Source: an uncultured Atopobium sp. (GTDB lineage Bacteria > Actinomycetota > Coriobacteriia > Coriobacteriales > Atopobiaceae). Taken from it: DNA of 64,000 bases. Shown here piece by piece: positions 1 to 10,984 of the stretch. The stretch lies in contig CAMXVQ010000003.1 in the NCBI GenBank assembly GCA_947252455.1, positions 30,829 through 94,828 on the forward strand, written 5' to 3'. The position numbers and the translations under genes are program-made. The notes below the pieces were generated by a model. It saw nothing but the letters and a program-made list of their open reading frames with translations. It was not told where the DNA came from and did no database searches. How positions within the stretch are numbered: position 1 is the first letter of the stretch; every line of letters begins with the position of its first letter.

Positions 1-3
1 TTT

Positions 4-32
4 CTGAAAGTATAGTTATATGTTACTTTCAG
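4..32. other. Hairpin at left edge
   Basis: A perfect 9-bp inverted repeat (CTGAAAGTA / TACTTTCAG) with an 11-nt loop. It may be the terminator or 3' end of a gene outside the window, but there is no T run after it, so the role is uncertain. Confidence 0.3.
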
Positions 33-76
33 ATAATTCTCAGATATGTTTGATAGCTATGTGTCTACAAGGTAAT

Positions 77-121
77 GGTGAGACTCCCTGTAGATTGTGC
101 GAGATAGATATGCGTCTCACC
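77..121. other. Inverted repeat in the leader of the first gene
   Basis: GGTGAGAC (77-84) and GTCTCACC (114-121) form an 8-bp stem closing a 29-nt loop, ending about 20 bases before the ribosome binding site of the next gene. It could be a leader structure or an operator. I do not recognise a riboswitch class in it. Confidence 0.3.
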
Positions 122-157
122 TGTGGGGGTATATTTTACCTGTGAGAGAGGTTTATA

Positions 158-421
158 GTGCATAGTATAGATTGCCTGCTTTTGTTGCTTATTGGCGTTG
201 TCATGGTACGCAGCGTGTATCACATTGCGCGCAGTATGACAGGTGCGTGCGGTTCGTGCGATGTTAAAAAGTCCTGCCCAGCTCATGCAGGTATCTTAAG
301 CAAAAATACAGGCCAAGTTCAATGTCCTGCCGCGCAAGCTATGCTTGCTCATGCGGATAAAGCGCTTACGCTTCAACGTCTGAACAGGGTTCAGCAGCAT
401 CCAACTTCGCACAAAGCTTAG
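158..421 (+). CDS. Small Cys-rich membrane protein, possibly FeoB-associated
   Basis: An 87-residue protein starting at GTG, with a GAGAGAGG ribosome binding site at 144-151. Residues about 4-22 form one hydrophobic segment, followed directly by a short Cys cluster (GACGSCDVKKSC) and a hydrophilic tail. This layout resembles the small FeoB-associated Cys-rich membrane proteins found after ferrous-iron transporter genes, although those are usually shorter. The window begins too late to show whether feoB lies upstream. It runs towards the glutamine-synthetase-like gene but has its own leader. The coding call is reasonable; the family call is an inference. Confidence 0.55.
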   Translation: MHSIDCLLLLLIGVVMVRSVYHIARSMTGACGSCDVKKSCPAHAGILSKNTGQVQCPAAQAMLAHADKALTLQRLNRVQQHPTSHKA

Positions 422-547
422 CGGTTGCGTTTTTTTGCTGCTATAAATTGTGTTATCTGTTTACTTTTTCAAAAAACGCAAGAAAATACGTTTCTTTCCC
501 AGCACTATTGTGAGAAACTAACACAAATACCGATTGAGGAGGAACGT

Positions 548-1906
548 ATGGGTGATGACCGCAATATCGATTTTGTCTTGCGTACGGTAGAAAAACGCGG
601 TATTCGTTTTGTTCGCCTTTGGTTTACCGATGTTTTAGGAAAACTTAAGTCATTTTCCATTGCATCCGAAGACTTGGAAGAGGCTTTTGAAGAAGGCGTC
701 GGTTTTGACGGATCGGCAGTTGAGGGCTTTGTTCCGCAAGAAGAATCTGATATGCTTGCGTTCCCCGATCCAACTACATTCCAAATTCTCCCATGGCGCC
801 ATAGTGAAAACGAAGGCGTAGCACGTATTATCTGTGATATTAAAACGCCTCATCGTGATCCCTTTGAAGGTGATCCGCGCTCTTGTTTGCGCAGAATTTT
901 TGCCGAAGCAGAATCTAAAGGCTATATTTTAAATGTTGGCCCCAAGATTGAGTATTTCTATTTTGACCGTTCTAATGTCGACGGCTCTTTACTTCCAAAA
1001 ACGCTGGATACAGCTGGTTATTTTGATCTTACGGCATCCGATTCGTCAACCGATCTTCGTCGCTCAACTACGCTTATGCTTGAGCGCATGTCTATTCCTA
1101 TTCAATATTCCTATCACGCGCCTGCTCCTTCGCAAAATAGTGTAGAGCTTCGCTATACCGAGGCTATAAGCTGCGCTGATAATATTATGACGGCACGGCT
1201 GGTCATTCGTCAGCAAGCCTTTGACAATAATTTAATTGCCTCTTTTATGCCCAAGCCATCTACCGAAATTTCGGGCTCGGGTATGTTTTTATATCAGTCG
1301 TTGTTTGATAAAGAGGGTAATAATCTATTTTGGGCTCCTAAAAAAGAAAATATTGCCCATTTAACGCCTCTCGCTCAGCATTATGTTGCAGGACTTTTAA
1401 GATATGCTCCCGAGTTTATGCTTATCACTAACCCAACCGTTAACTCATATAAGCGTCTGGTTGCAAATGGAGAGGTTCCCGTGTATACAACATGGGGTCG
1501 TAAAAACCGTTCTGCTCTTGTGCGCGTCCCTACGCATAAACCTGGCAAGCATCAGTCAACGCGTGTTGAGCTTAGAAATCCCGATCCTACCGCAAATCCC
1601 TATCTTGCGCTTGCGGTATCACTAGCGGCAGGTATGCGCGGTATCGAAGAAGAGCTTGAGCTTGCGCCTGAGGCTCCCATGAAATTAGATACCTTAAGTT
1701 TTGAAGAAAAACAGGCAGCTGGTATTCATCGCTTGCCTAAGAATTTGGGCGACGCTATTGATCTTTTTGAACACAGCGATTTCTGTCGAAGCGTTTTGGG
1801 CGATCATCTGTTTGAATATTTGCTTAAAGAAAAGAAAAGCGAATGGGACGAGTATTGCTCTATTGTTACCGATTGGGAACGCAAAAAATGCTATGTAGGT
1901 GTTTAG
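548..1906 (+). CDS. glnA: Glutamine synthetase type I homologue with missing metal ligands
   Basis: A 452-residue protein. The start at 548 is chosen for the GAGGAGGAAC ribosome binding site just before it; an upstream in-frame extension to 425 has no site. It is full length for a GSI-alpha enzyme and keeps the beta-grasp motif GFDGSAVEGF, the ATP/glutamate-site motifs YKRL, NGEVP and NRSALVRVP, and RVELRNPDPTANPYLALA. However, four of six canonical Mg/Mn ligands (Salmonella numbering) look replaced: E129 by K133, E212 by A191, E220 by S198 and H269 by F247. E131 (E135) and E357 are kept. It may be a divergent subfamily, a gamma-glutamyl ligase of other specificity, or a catalytically dead regulator. 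The OmpR-type gene 73 bp downstream suggests a nitrogen-control context. Confidence 0.85.
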   Translation: MGDDRNIDFVLRTVEKRGIRFVRLWFTDVLGKLKSFSIASEDLEEAFEEGVGFDGSAVEGFVPQEESDMLAFPDPTTFQILPWRHSENEGVARIICDIKTPHRDPFEGDPRSCLRRIFAEAESKGYILNVGPKIEYFYFDRSNVDGSLLPKTLDTAGYFDLTASDSSTDLRRSTTLMLERMSIPIQYSYHAPAPSQNSVELRYTEAISCADNIMTARLVIRQQAFDNNLIASFMPKPSTEISGSGMFLYQSLFDKEGNNLFWAPKKENIAHLTPLAQHYVAGLLRYAPEFMLITNPTVNSYKRLVANGEVPVYTTWGRKNRSALVRVPTHKPGKHQSTRVELRNPDPTANPYLALAVSLAAGMRGIEEELELAPEAPMKLDTLSFEEKQAAGIHRLPKNLGDAIDLFEHSDFCRSVLGDHLFEYLLKEKKSEWDEYCSIVTDWERKKCYVGV

Positions 1907-1979
1907 CTGTATATGAGTGTGTAATGCATCGATAACACGGGTGCAACTACGGTGTAATAAAAGGTAAGGGGGATATTCA

Positions 1980-2654
1980 ATGCATCATAAAAATGTCTTG
2001 CTGGTAGCTCATACTAAACGGTGTGTCATAAGTATGCAGGATTTAAAGCAGGCTTTAGATGTGTCCATTTTATCTTCTACGCCGGATACACTTAATCGAG
2101 CGTTTGCTTCGGGTCATGAGTTTGATCTTATTGTTATTGATACACTTGATTTGGATGCGCATTCAATTAAAAACATCGAATCCGATGCTGTTGATCGCGG
2201 TGTAAGCGCGTTGCTCCTTGTTCAAGATCAGCGTAGTTTAGATAAGCTCTATGTACCTAAGCATATTAATTTTGATTTTATTTTACCCACTGCTTCAAGC
2301 TCTGAATTTCAGATCAGATGTGCGCTTTTGTTGTGGTCGGGCGAAGATATTGAACCAACAGACGAAGTGTCCGTAGACAATATGAACATCAACCTTGCTA
2401 CCTACCAAGTTTGCATTGATGATAGGCCTGTTGATTTAACCTTAATGGAGTATTCTCTTCTGTCGTTTTTAGCTACACATCCAGGGCGTGCATACTCGCG
2501 CGAAAAGTTGTTGCATCAGGTGTGGGGCTTTGAATATTGTGGTGGTACACGAACCGTTGATGTTCATATTCGTCGTGTGCGCTCTAAAGTGGGTCCTCAG
2601 ATTGCGTCGCATATTGCAACCGTTCGTGGTGTAGGGTATCTTTTTAAATCGTAA
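1980..2654 (+). CDS. OmpR-family (GlnR-like) orphan response regulator
   Basis: A 224-residue protein with an AAGGGGG ribosome binding site. The N-terminal 120 residues have a receiver-like fold with one candidate aspartate in LIVIDT, but the acidic pair near the N-terminus and the usual Thr/Lys switch residues are not evident. The C-terminal 95 residues are a clear winged-helix Trans_reg_C domain (LTLMEYSLLSFLATHPGRAY, then VDVHIRRVRSKV and RGVGYLF). No histidine kinase is adjacent. Actinobacterial GlnR is likewise an OmpR-type protein with an atypical receiver that controls glnA, and this gene follows a glnA homologue, so a nitrogen-regulator role is a sensible inference. Direct identification as GlnR is not proven. 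Confidence 0.75.
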   Translation: MHHKNVLLVAHTKRCVISMQDLKQALDVSILSSTPDTLNRAFASGHEFDLIVIDTLDLDAHSIKNIESDAVDRGVSALLLVQDQRSLDKLYVPKHINFDFILPTASSSEFQIRCALLLWSGEDIEPTDEVSVDNMNINLATYQVCIDDRPVDLTLMEYSLLSFLATHPGRAYSREKLLHQVWGFEYCGGTRTVDVHIRRVRSKVGPQIASHIATVRGVGYLFKS

Positions 2655-2837
2655 GCATTAACGATTACCCCATTTTGTGTAACGTGTTATGTTTTGTGCA
2701 ACGTACGGTGAGCGTGTGTCAGTTTTATATAAGCGTATAAAGTTTACCGATTGTGTTTATAGTTCATATGTACCGAAGATTTCTTGAAGAAAACGTATAT
2801 TCGTATACGTTTACTCGCGTAAAAGAAAGGTGTTGCA

Positions 2838-4349
2838 ATGAATAATGAATTGGAGCATCCTCGTACGACAAAGGCCGATACTTCTCAAAATAGTACATCG
2901 CCTACAGTTGTTCTTGACCCTCTTATGGTAAATCCTACTACGGGACAAAATCCGCAGCAGGCTAGTGCGCCTGCTCAAAGCGTCGCAGGTGCCGCCGATG
3001 AAGTTTCTGCTACCGCAGTTACTCCTCGTGTAAACCTTAAGCAAACACCAAAAGACCCTCATAATCAGAGCAAATCTGGCACGTGTGCACAAATGAGTTC
3101 CAATAAAAAACGTTGTATGCGTGTGCGCGCGATGAGATTTGTTTTAGCTTTGGTGCTCATTCTTTTAGGTGCAGGTATCGATTTTGGCTTGCAACAGCTT
3201 CGCGCGAATATGCACCAAAACTCGCAAGGAAATCCTGCATCTCTTACCATTAATGCTCAAGATCAAGATGCCTCTGTTGCAAAGGCGGCGGCTGCTAAGG
3301 CTCTTCCTTCGGTTGTTTCAATTGGAGTCCAAAAAGCACAGGGTTCAGGCGTTGGTTCGGGTATTATGCTTGATAGCGATGGCAATATTCTTACCAACTA
3401 TCACGTTGTTTCGAATGCTCAGGCTGTCTCTGTTACCATTGCCAATAAAACGTACTCTGCACAGGTGGTTGGATCGGACCCTTCAAGCGATATTGCTGTA
3501 ATTAAAGCCGATTTGGAAGGTGACGAAGTAACCCCTATAGAAGTTGCCGATTCAGATAAGCTCTCTGTTGGTGACTGGGTTATGTCGGTAGGAAGTCCCT
3601 ACGGTTTGAATCAGTCTGTTTCTGCAGGTATCATAAGCTCCCTTGCTCGAAATCAATCGTTACGCACAAAGTCGGGCACAACCTTGTATACCAATTTAAT
3701 TCAAACGGATGCATCTATTAATCCTGGTAATTCGGGTGGAGCCTTAGTAAATGCAGAAGGTAAATTAGTGGGTGTATGTACGCTCTTTTCTTCCTCATCA
3801 GGCGCTTTTTCTGGAATTGGCTTTGCTATTCCTTCTAATTACGCTATGAAAATTGCCCATAAAATTTTAAATGGCGAAAAAGTAACGCATGCCTATATTG
3901 GACTTGCAATGCAAACGATTAATGCGCAAAACGCATCTCATTATCGTTTGTCTGTTACTGAAGGCGCTTTTGTTGTTGATGTTGCGGCTTCTGGTCCTGC
4001 CGACAAAGCAGGCATCAAAAAGGGCGATATTATCACCGCCGTTGATGATAAAGAAATTACCTCGGCAGATGACATGATTTTGAATGTACGATCTCATGAA
4101 ATTGGTCAAACCGTGCATGTTACGGTTCAGCGCGGTAAAGAAAAGAAAACGTTTGATGTAACACTTGCATCGGATGAGGCATTGCAACAGCAACAAAACT
4201 CGTTATTTAAGCAGCAAACACCCAATGGTGATCCATTTAATTCGGGGCGTGGTGATGATAATCCCGGTGATTCCGAACAAAATAGTCAAAATTCGCGTAA
4301 AAAGCTTCAACGCTTAAAAGACTTCATTATGGATCTTAATGATTTATAA
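2838..4349 (+). CDS. htrA: HtrA/DegP-type membrane-anchored serine protease
   Basis: A 503-residue S1C (trypsin-like) protease with an AGAAAGG ribosome binding site. A long Ser/Thr/Gln-rich cytoplasmic tail (residues 1-95) precedes one membrane segment (about 100-120), so the protease faces outside. The catalytic triad is visible: His189 in TNYHVV, Asp218 in SSDIAVIKAD and Ser299 in PGNSGGALV. One PDZ domain follows (about 350-440, with AASGPADKAGIKKGDIITAV), then a Gln/Asn-rich hydrophilic tail. Family role: degradation or refolding of damaged exported proteins under envelope stress. It lies 12 bp before copA, so the two are probably co-transcribed, which fits a stress or metal-stress response. 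Confidence 0.93.
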   Translation: MNNELEHPRTTKADTSQNSTSPTVVLDPLMVNPTTGQNPQQASAPAQSVAGAADEVSATAVTPRVNLKQTPKDPHNQSKSGTCAQMSSNKKRCMRVRAMRFVLALVLILLGAGIDFGLQQLRANMHQNSQGNPASLTINAQDQDASVAKAAAAKALPSVVSIGVQKAQGSGVGSGIMLDSDGNILTNYHVVSNAQAVSVTIANKTYSAQVVGSDPSSDIAVIKADLEGDEVTPIEVADSDKLSVGDWVMSVGSPYGLNQSVSAGIISSLARNQSLRTKSGTTLYTNLIQTDASINPGNSGGALVNAEGKLVGVCTLFSSSSGAFSGIGFAIPSNYAMKIAHKILNGEKVTHAYIGLAMQTINAQNASHYRLSVTEGAFVVDVAASGPADKAGIKKGDIITAVDDKEITSADDMILNVRSHEIGQTVHVTVQRGKEKKTFDVTLASDEALQQQQNSLFKQQTPNGDPFNSGRGDDNPGDSEQNSQNSRKKLQRLKDFIMDLNDL

Positions 4350-4361
4350 GCGAGAACTTGT

Positions 4362-7226
4362 ATGTCTTTGCCTAATAACACGCGTTCGTATACATTTGAC
4401 GTAGAAGGCATGACCTGTTCGGCATGTGTTAAACATGTGCAACAGGCAGCAGAGGGTATCACGGGCGTGCAGTCAGCAGACGTTAATTTATTAACACATA
4501 CGCTGCGTATACAGGCTTATCCGCACGAAATTGACTCGTCTTTCTGCACAACAGTTGTGGATACCATTAAACGCGCAGGTTATGATGCTCAAATCAGTGA
4601 TGTTGCTGCTGCCGCGCATGATGGTGTTGCCGATGCCACTGTTAACATTGCAGCCGCCACACCTGGTAGTGCTTCTGTCGATGCCGCCGCTGCTGCAAAG
4701 CCTTCGCATGTACCCTCTAGTAACTCAACACCAAGCGAACTGTCACGTCTTGCGCATCGCCTTAAACTTTCAATTCTCTGTGCCGTGCCGCTTATGTATC
4801 TTGCTATGGCTCCTATGTTTGGATTGCCCTGCCCATTTTCAAGCACTTCGCGCGTCGATTATGCACTTGGTGGTCTCATCCAATTCTTTTTGGCGCTGTG
4901 CATTCTCATTATCAACCGCGTGTACTTCATACGTGGCTTTAAGGCAGCTCGCGCAGGTTATGCCACCATGGATACGCTTATTGCACTTGGATCACTTGCT
5001 TCGTTTGTATATTCAACGTTTCTTGTGGGACTTCGCTGGTTTGATGTGTTTGCGTTTCTGCGTTATGCCGAACATGTGTTTTCTTTGCCGCACGCGCAGC
5101 AAAGCCTTGCATGGGCATCTTCTGCCTATGTGAGCGTATCTGCGGCTTTTCCCCTCGATCATCTCTATTTTGATTCTTGCGGGATGATTTTAGTATTTGT
5201 AAGTATTGGAACCTATTTTGAAACAAAAACCAAACAACAAGCAACAAGCGCATTAACCGAGCTTATCAATTTGGCGCCGCCTTTGGTAACGGTGGTTACT
5301 CCTTCGGGAGAAAAGCTTTGTTCGCGCGATTCCGTGCAGGTAGGGCAAGAAATAATCGTTAAAGCAGGGGAGCGTATTGCGCTGGACGCCACCGTGGTTG
5401 CAGGCTCGCTTGCAGTAGATGAGTCTGCCCTTTCAGGCGAGGCGTTTCCTCAAGACAAAACACCTCATTCCAAGGTTTATGCAGGAACTCACGTTCTGCA
5501 GGGTTGGGCGCGTTTGCGTGTGGACGCTGTAGCTTCCGAGAGCGTACTTTCTCATATTATTACCCTTGTTGAACAAGCTACTTCAACTAAAGCTCCTATT
5601 GAACGCATCGCTGATACGCTTGCATCTTTATTTGTACCTGCCGTTATATTGATTTCTTTGGTTACATTTGTCACTTGGTTGTGCCTTGGCGGCGTAGTAT
5701 CTGCACTTCCTTGGGCAATAAATTGCGGCGTAAGCGTGTTAGTTGTTAGTTGTCCTTGCGCCCTGGGTTTGGCAGTACCTGTTGCGCTTATGGTTGCATG
5801 TGCGCGTGGCGCGCGTTTTGGTATTTTATTCAAATGCGCTTCTGCGCTTGAAAACTTGCGCCGTGTACGTGTGGTTGCTTTTGATAAAACAGGCACGCTT
5901 ACCCGTGGTAAGCCCTGTGTTACGGCACATGTGGTACTTGATGAATTATCAAATAATCAGCAGGCCTACGCATCGTTTTTGCGCGATGTATGGACGCTTG
6001 AGCATAAAAGCGAACACGTGGTTGCACGCGCTTTATGCTTATACATTAAAACATTGGCAGATAAGCATGAGATAGTGCTGAGCGACAAAACGTGCACTTC
6101 TGTTGTTGATACCTGCGATTTTACTCAAAAACCCGGTCTTGGTGTCACAGGTTATGTACGAGGCAGACGCCTGGTAATAGGTAATGAGCGACTTATGCAC
6201 TCATTGCATATTGATATAACACAAGTTTGTGCTGTATTGCTTGAGTCTACGTTAAAAACGAGTGTTATATACGTTGCCTACGATACATGTGCCTGTGCCT
6301 GTTTTGAGTTTGAAGATCTCTGCAAGCCTTCAAGCATTGAAGCACTTGCCGCTTTGCGCACGCGCGCTCTTGAACCAGTTATGCTTTCTGGGGATTCGCC
6401 TGCATCATGTGAGCAGCTTGCGCGCCAGCTCAGCATAAACAAAGTACATGCAGGTTTGTTGCCAAATGAGAAATACGCATGTATCAAGAATCTGCAAAAT
6501 GCTGTGCATACGCGCACGAATAAGCTTTCGCGTTTGGTAGGTTTTCGCAGCTATCCGTTAGTTGCAATGGTAGGTGACGGTATTAACGATGCGCCGTCTT
6601 TAGCTCAAGCAGATATTGGCATTGCGGTGGGTGCTGGAACCGATATTGCAATTGATTCCGCTGACATCGTTTTAATGAATTCCAATGTATGCGATCTTGT
6701 GCATGCATATGATTTAAGCAAAAAAACAGCACGTATTATCAAGCAAAATCTTTTTTGGGCGCTGGTGTATAACGTTATTTGTATACCACTTGCGGCAGGC
6801 GTATTCCAACCGTTTTCTATAACGTTTAACCCTATGATGGCTTCGGCGTCTATGAGCATTTCTTCGCTTATCGTAGTGGGAAACGCGCTTCGTTTACTGA
6901 GATGGAAACCACGCGCGCTTTCTAAAATTACTCCTACCTCACGCGAACATTCATCTACAATAAAAGAAAAAATTAGTGTAACGCATAAAGAAATTCGTGG
7001 AACGCATAAGGAGAAAACTGTGATTATTAAGTTGGCAATTGAGGGTATGACCTGCGAACATTGCGTACGTCACGTAACAGATGCTCTGTCAGAGGTTGCA
7101 GGTGTTAGTAAGGTTGATGTAAACCTTGCCCGTAAATCCGCGGAAGTAGCATGTGGCGATGCACAAATATCTCACCAACTTATTGCTGCCGTAGAAAAAG
7201 CAGGATATAGCGCGTACTTGATGTAA
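4362..7226 (+). CDS. copA: Copper-exporting P1B-type ATPase with HMA domains at both ends
   Basis: A 954-residue heavy-metal P-type ATPase that exports Cu(I) using ATP. An N-terminal HMA domain carries GMTCSAC (Cys19/Cys22) and is followed by an Ala-rich linker. The membrane metal site is Cys464-Pro-Cys466 in SCPCALGLA. The phosphorylation loop is DKTGTLT (Asp508) and the hinge is GDGINDAPSLAQADIG. A second complete HMA domain sits at the extreme C-terminus (GMTCEHC, Cys898/Cys901) after a Lys-rich linker. The N-domain HP signature, normally SEHPL, reads SEHVV, so the His is kept and the Pro lost; the actuator TGES is SGEA. HMA domains at both ends are unusual; the C-terminal one could be a fused CopZ chaperone. 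The start is 12 bp after htrA. Confidence 0.95.
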   Translation: MSLPNNTRSYTFDVEGMTCSACVKHVQQAAEGITGVQSADVNLLTHTLRIQAYPHEIDSSFCTTVVDTIKRAGYDAQISDVAAAAHDGVADATVNIAAATPGSASVDAAAAAKPSHVPSSNSTPSELSRLAHRLKLSILCAVPLMYLAMAPMFGLPCPFSSTSRVDYALGGLIQFFLALCILIINRVYFIRGFKAARAGYATMDTLIALGSLASFVYSTFLVGLRWFDVFAFLRYAEHVFSLPHAQQSLAWASSAYVSVSAAFPLDHLYFDSCGMILVFVSIGTYFETKTKQQATSALTELINLAPPLVTVVTPSGEKLCSRDSVQVGQEIIVKAGERIALDATVVAGSLAVDESALSGEAFPQDKTPHSKVYAGTHVLQGWARLRVDAVASESVLSHIITLVEQATSTKAPIERIADTLASLFVPAVILISLVTFVTWLCLGGVVSALPWAINCGVSVLVVSCPCALGLAVPVALMVACARGARFGILFKCASALENLRRVRVVAFDKTGTLTRGKPCVTAHVVLDELSNNQQAYASFLRDVWTLEHKSEHVVARALCLYIKTLADKHEIVLSDKTCTSVVDTCDFTQKPGLGVTGYVRGRRLVIGNERLMHSLHIDITQVCAVLLESTLKTSVIYVAYDTCACACFEFEDLCKPSSIEALAALRTRALEPVMLSGDSPASCEQLARQLSINKVHAGLLPNEKYACIKNLQNAVHTRTNKLSRLVGFRSYPLVAMVGDGINDAPSLAQADIGIAVGAGTDIAIDSADIVLMNSNVCDLVHAYDLSKKTARIIKQNLFWALVYNVICIPLAAGVFQPFSITFNPMMASASMSISSLIVVGNALRLLRWKPRALSKITPTSREHSSTIKEKISVTHKEIRGTHKEKTVIIKLAIEGMTCEHCVRHVTDALSEVAGVSKVDVNLARKSAEVACGDAQISHQLIAAVEKAGYSAYLM

Positions 7227-7281
7227 GGGTGCACTGCAAATAGCAGGGAGTACGAGAGTTTATTGTAGTTTGTGCTAATAA

Positions 7282-9669
<2,388 letters not shown>

Positions 9670-9684
9670 CTCAAAGGAGAAGAG

Positions 9685-10590
9685 ATGTCCTCATCACAGT
9701 TAAACGACCATATAGAAGTTCACGAAAATACGATGGACTTTATGGGCTATAAAACGTACTACCGCATTGCGGGCGACATAACTTCTGGTAAAACACCGCT
9801 GATCACGCTTCACGGAGGACCTGGTTCTACCCACAATTATATGGAACTCCTTGATCCCGTGGCTTTGTGTGGCCGTGCGGTTATCAGCTATGATCAGCTG
9901 GGTTGCGGAAAGTCGTATGTAGAAAATCGGCCCGATTTGTGGAAACTTAGCACATGGGAAAACGAGCTTGAAGCCCTTATCAGCCACCTTGGTTTGTCAA
10001 AGTATTACCTGTTAGGCCAATCATGGGGCGGTATGCTGGCACAGAGCTTTGCACTTGATTGCAACGCGCAGGGTTTGCAAGGGCTTATTTTGTCGTCCAC
10101 CTTGCCGTCCTCGCAACTTTGGGCACGCGAGCAGCACCGTCTTGCGCGTATGCTTCCTGCGCTTGAATACAGTGCGCTTATGAATGCCGAAAAAACGCAG
10201 GACTTTTCTGGCCGTGCATATACTCAAGCCCTTGACCATTTTATGACTATGCATTGCTGCGACTTAACATACGACGAAACTGCGCCCGAGTGCTTGCGTC
10301 GTCCTAAGAAAAGTGGCGAAGAATCCTATGTAGTTGCGTGGGGTCCAAATGAATTAACGGCAACGGGTACGCTTGCAGATTGGAACGTGATTGATCGTTT
10401 GCACCACATTAAGGTGCCAACGCTCATTATCAGCGGCACAGATGACGAGTGCACACCGCTTATTGCAAAGACTATGTTTGATCGTATTCCAAACGCACGC
10501 TGGGAATTATTTGAAGGTTGTAGGCACATGTGTTACGCCGAAAACACCGAGCATTATCTGAGTGTCATTTGTGATTTCATGACGAACTAG
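9685..10590 (+). CDS. S33-family proline iminopeptidase-like alpha/beta hydrolase
   Basis: A 301-residue alpha/beta hydrolase with an AAAGGAGAAGAG ribosome binding site, 15 bp after ligA. The oxyanion motif HGGPGSTHNYM is typical of prolyl aminopeptidases. The nucleophile is Ser113 in GQSWGG, the acid is probably Asp254 in GTDDECTP, and the base is His281 in GCRHMCY. Expected activity is removal of N-terminal proline (or a hydrophobic residue) from peptides in the cytoplasm, as in tricorn-interacting F1 or PepIP. There is no signal peptide. The exact substrate cannot be read from sequence. Confidence 0.88.
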   Translation: MSSSQLNDHIEVHENTMDFMGYKTYYRIAGDITSGKTPLITLHGGPGSTHNYMELLDPVALCGRAVISYDQLGCGKSYVENRPDLWKLSTWENELEALISHLGLSKYYLLGQSWGGMLAQSFALDCNAQGLQGLILSSTLPSSQLWAREQHRLARMLPALEYSALMNAEKTQDFSGRAYTQALDHFMTMHCCDLTYDETAPECLRRPKKSGEESYVVAWGPNELTATGTLADWNVIDRLHHIKVPTLIISGTDDECTPLIAKTMFDRIPNARWELFEGCRHMCYAENTEHYLSVICDFMTN

Positions 10591-10686
10591 TATAATGTGT
10601 AACACGTGTTTGCCCTTGTTTAATCTATGTTTTTAACATCTTGGCAAACCAAAAGGTTTTGATTTTTGATCTGAAAAGAGGATATC

Positions 10687-10803
10687 ATGATTGCTACAAC
10701 TAATGATATTTTTAGCGGAACACAAGCACCGGTCATTATTGGTATTATTATCGCAATATGTTTAATCGTAGCTGGTGTGGTAATGCGCCGTCGTCGTAAA
10801 TAA
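10687..10803 (+). CDS. 38-residue single-pass membrane protein
   Basis: A short ORF with an AAAAGAGG ribosome binding site and an ATG start. It encodes a polar N-terminus (MIATTNDIFSGTQAP), one strongly hydrophobic helix (about residues 15-33) and a basic end MRRRRK. The positive-inside rule predicts the N-terminus outside and the tail in the cytoplasm. No family is recognised. It could be a small regulatory membrane peptide. It follows the peptidase by 96 bp and precedes a bidirectional terminator. The good Shine-Dalgarno and clean membrane topology support it being real. Confidence 0.55.
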   Translation: MIATTNDIFSGTQAPVIIGIIIAICLIVAGVVMRRRRK

Positions 10804-10888
10804 TCAACGGCTTTATAGTCTATGTACCTGTACAAAGTTGTCTTATGTGCAGAGGTTTTCAATCTAGCTTATTAATAAGCAAAGATAA

Positions 10889-10932
10889 TAAGAAAAATCG
10901 GGTGTCCGCTTATAGCAGATACCCGATTTCTT
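10889..10932. terminator. Bidirectional terminator between convergent genes
   Basis: AAATCGGGT (10895-10903) pairs with ACCCGATTT (10921-10929); A-rich and T-rich flanks on both sides allow termination in both directions. It sits between the + strand 38-residue ORF and the - strand PfkB gene. Confidence 0.8.
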
Positions 10933-10984
10933 ATGCAGCAAACTATGAACCATAACGCCCGAGTTTACCGTATCAAAAGATGAG

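Noticed and set aside
425..547. Longer glutamine synthetase starting at 425
   Set aside because: No ribosome binding site there, and the extension is unlike GS N-termini; GAGGAGGAAC directly precedes the ATG at 548.
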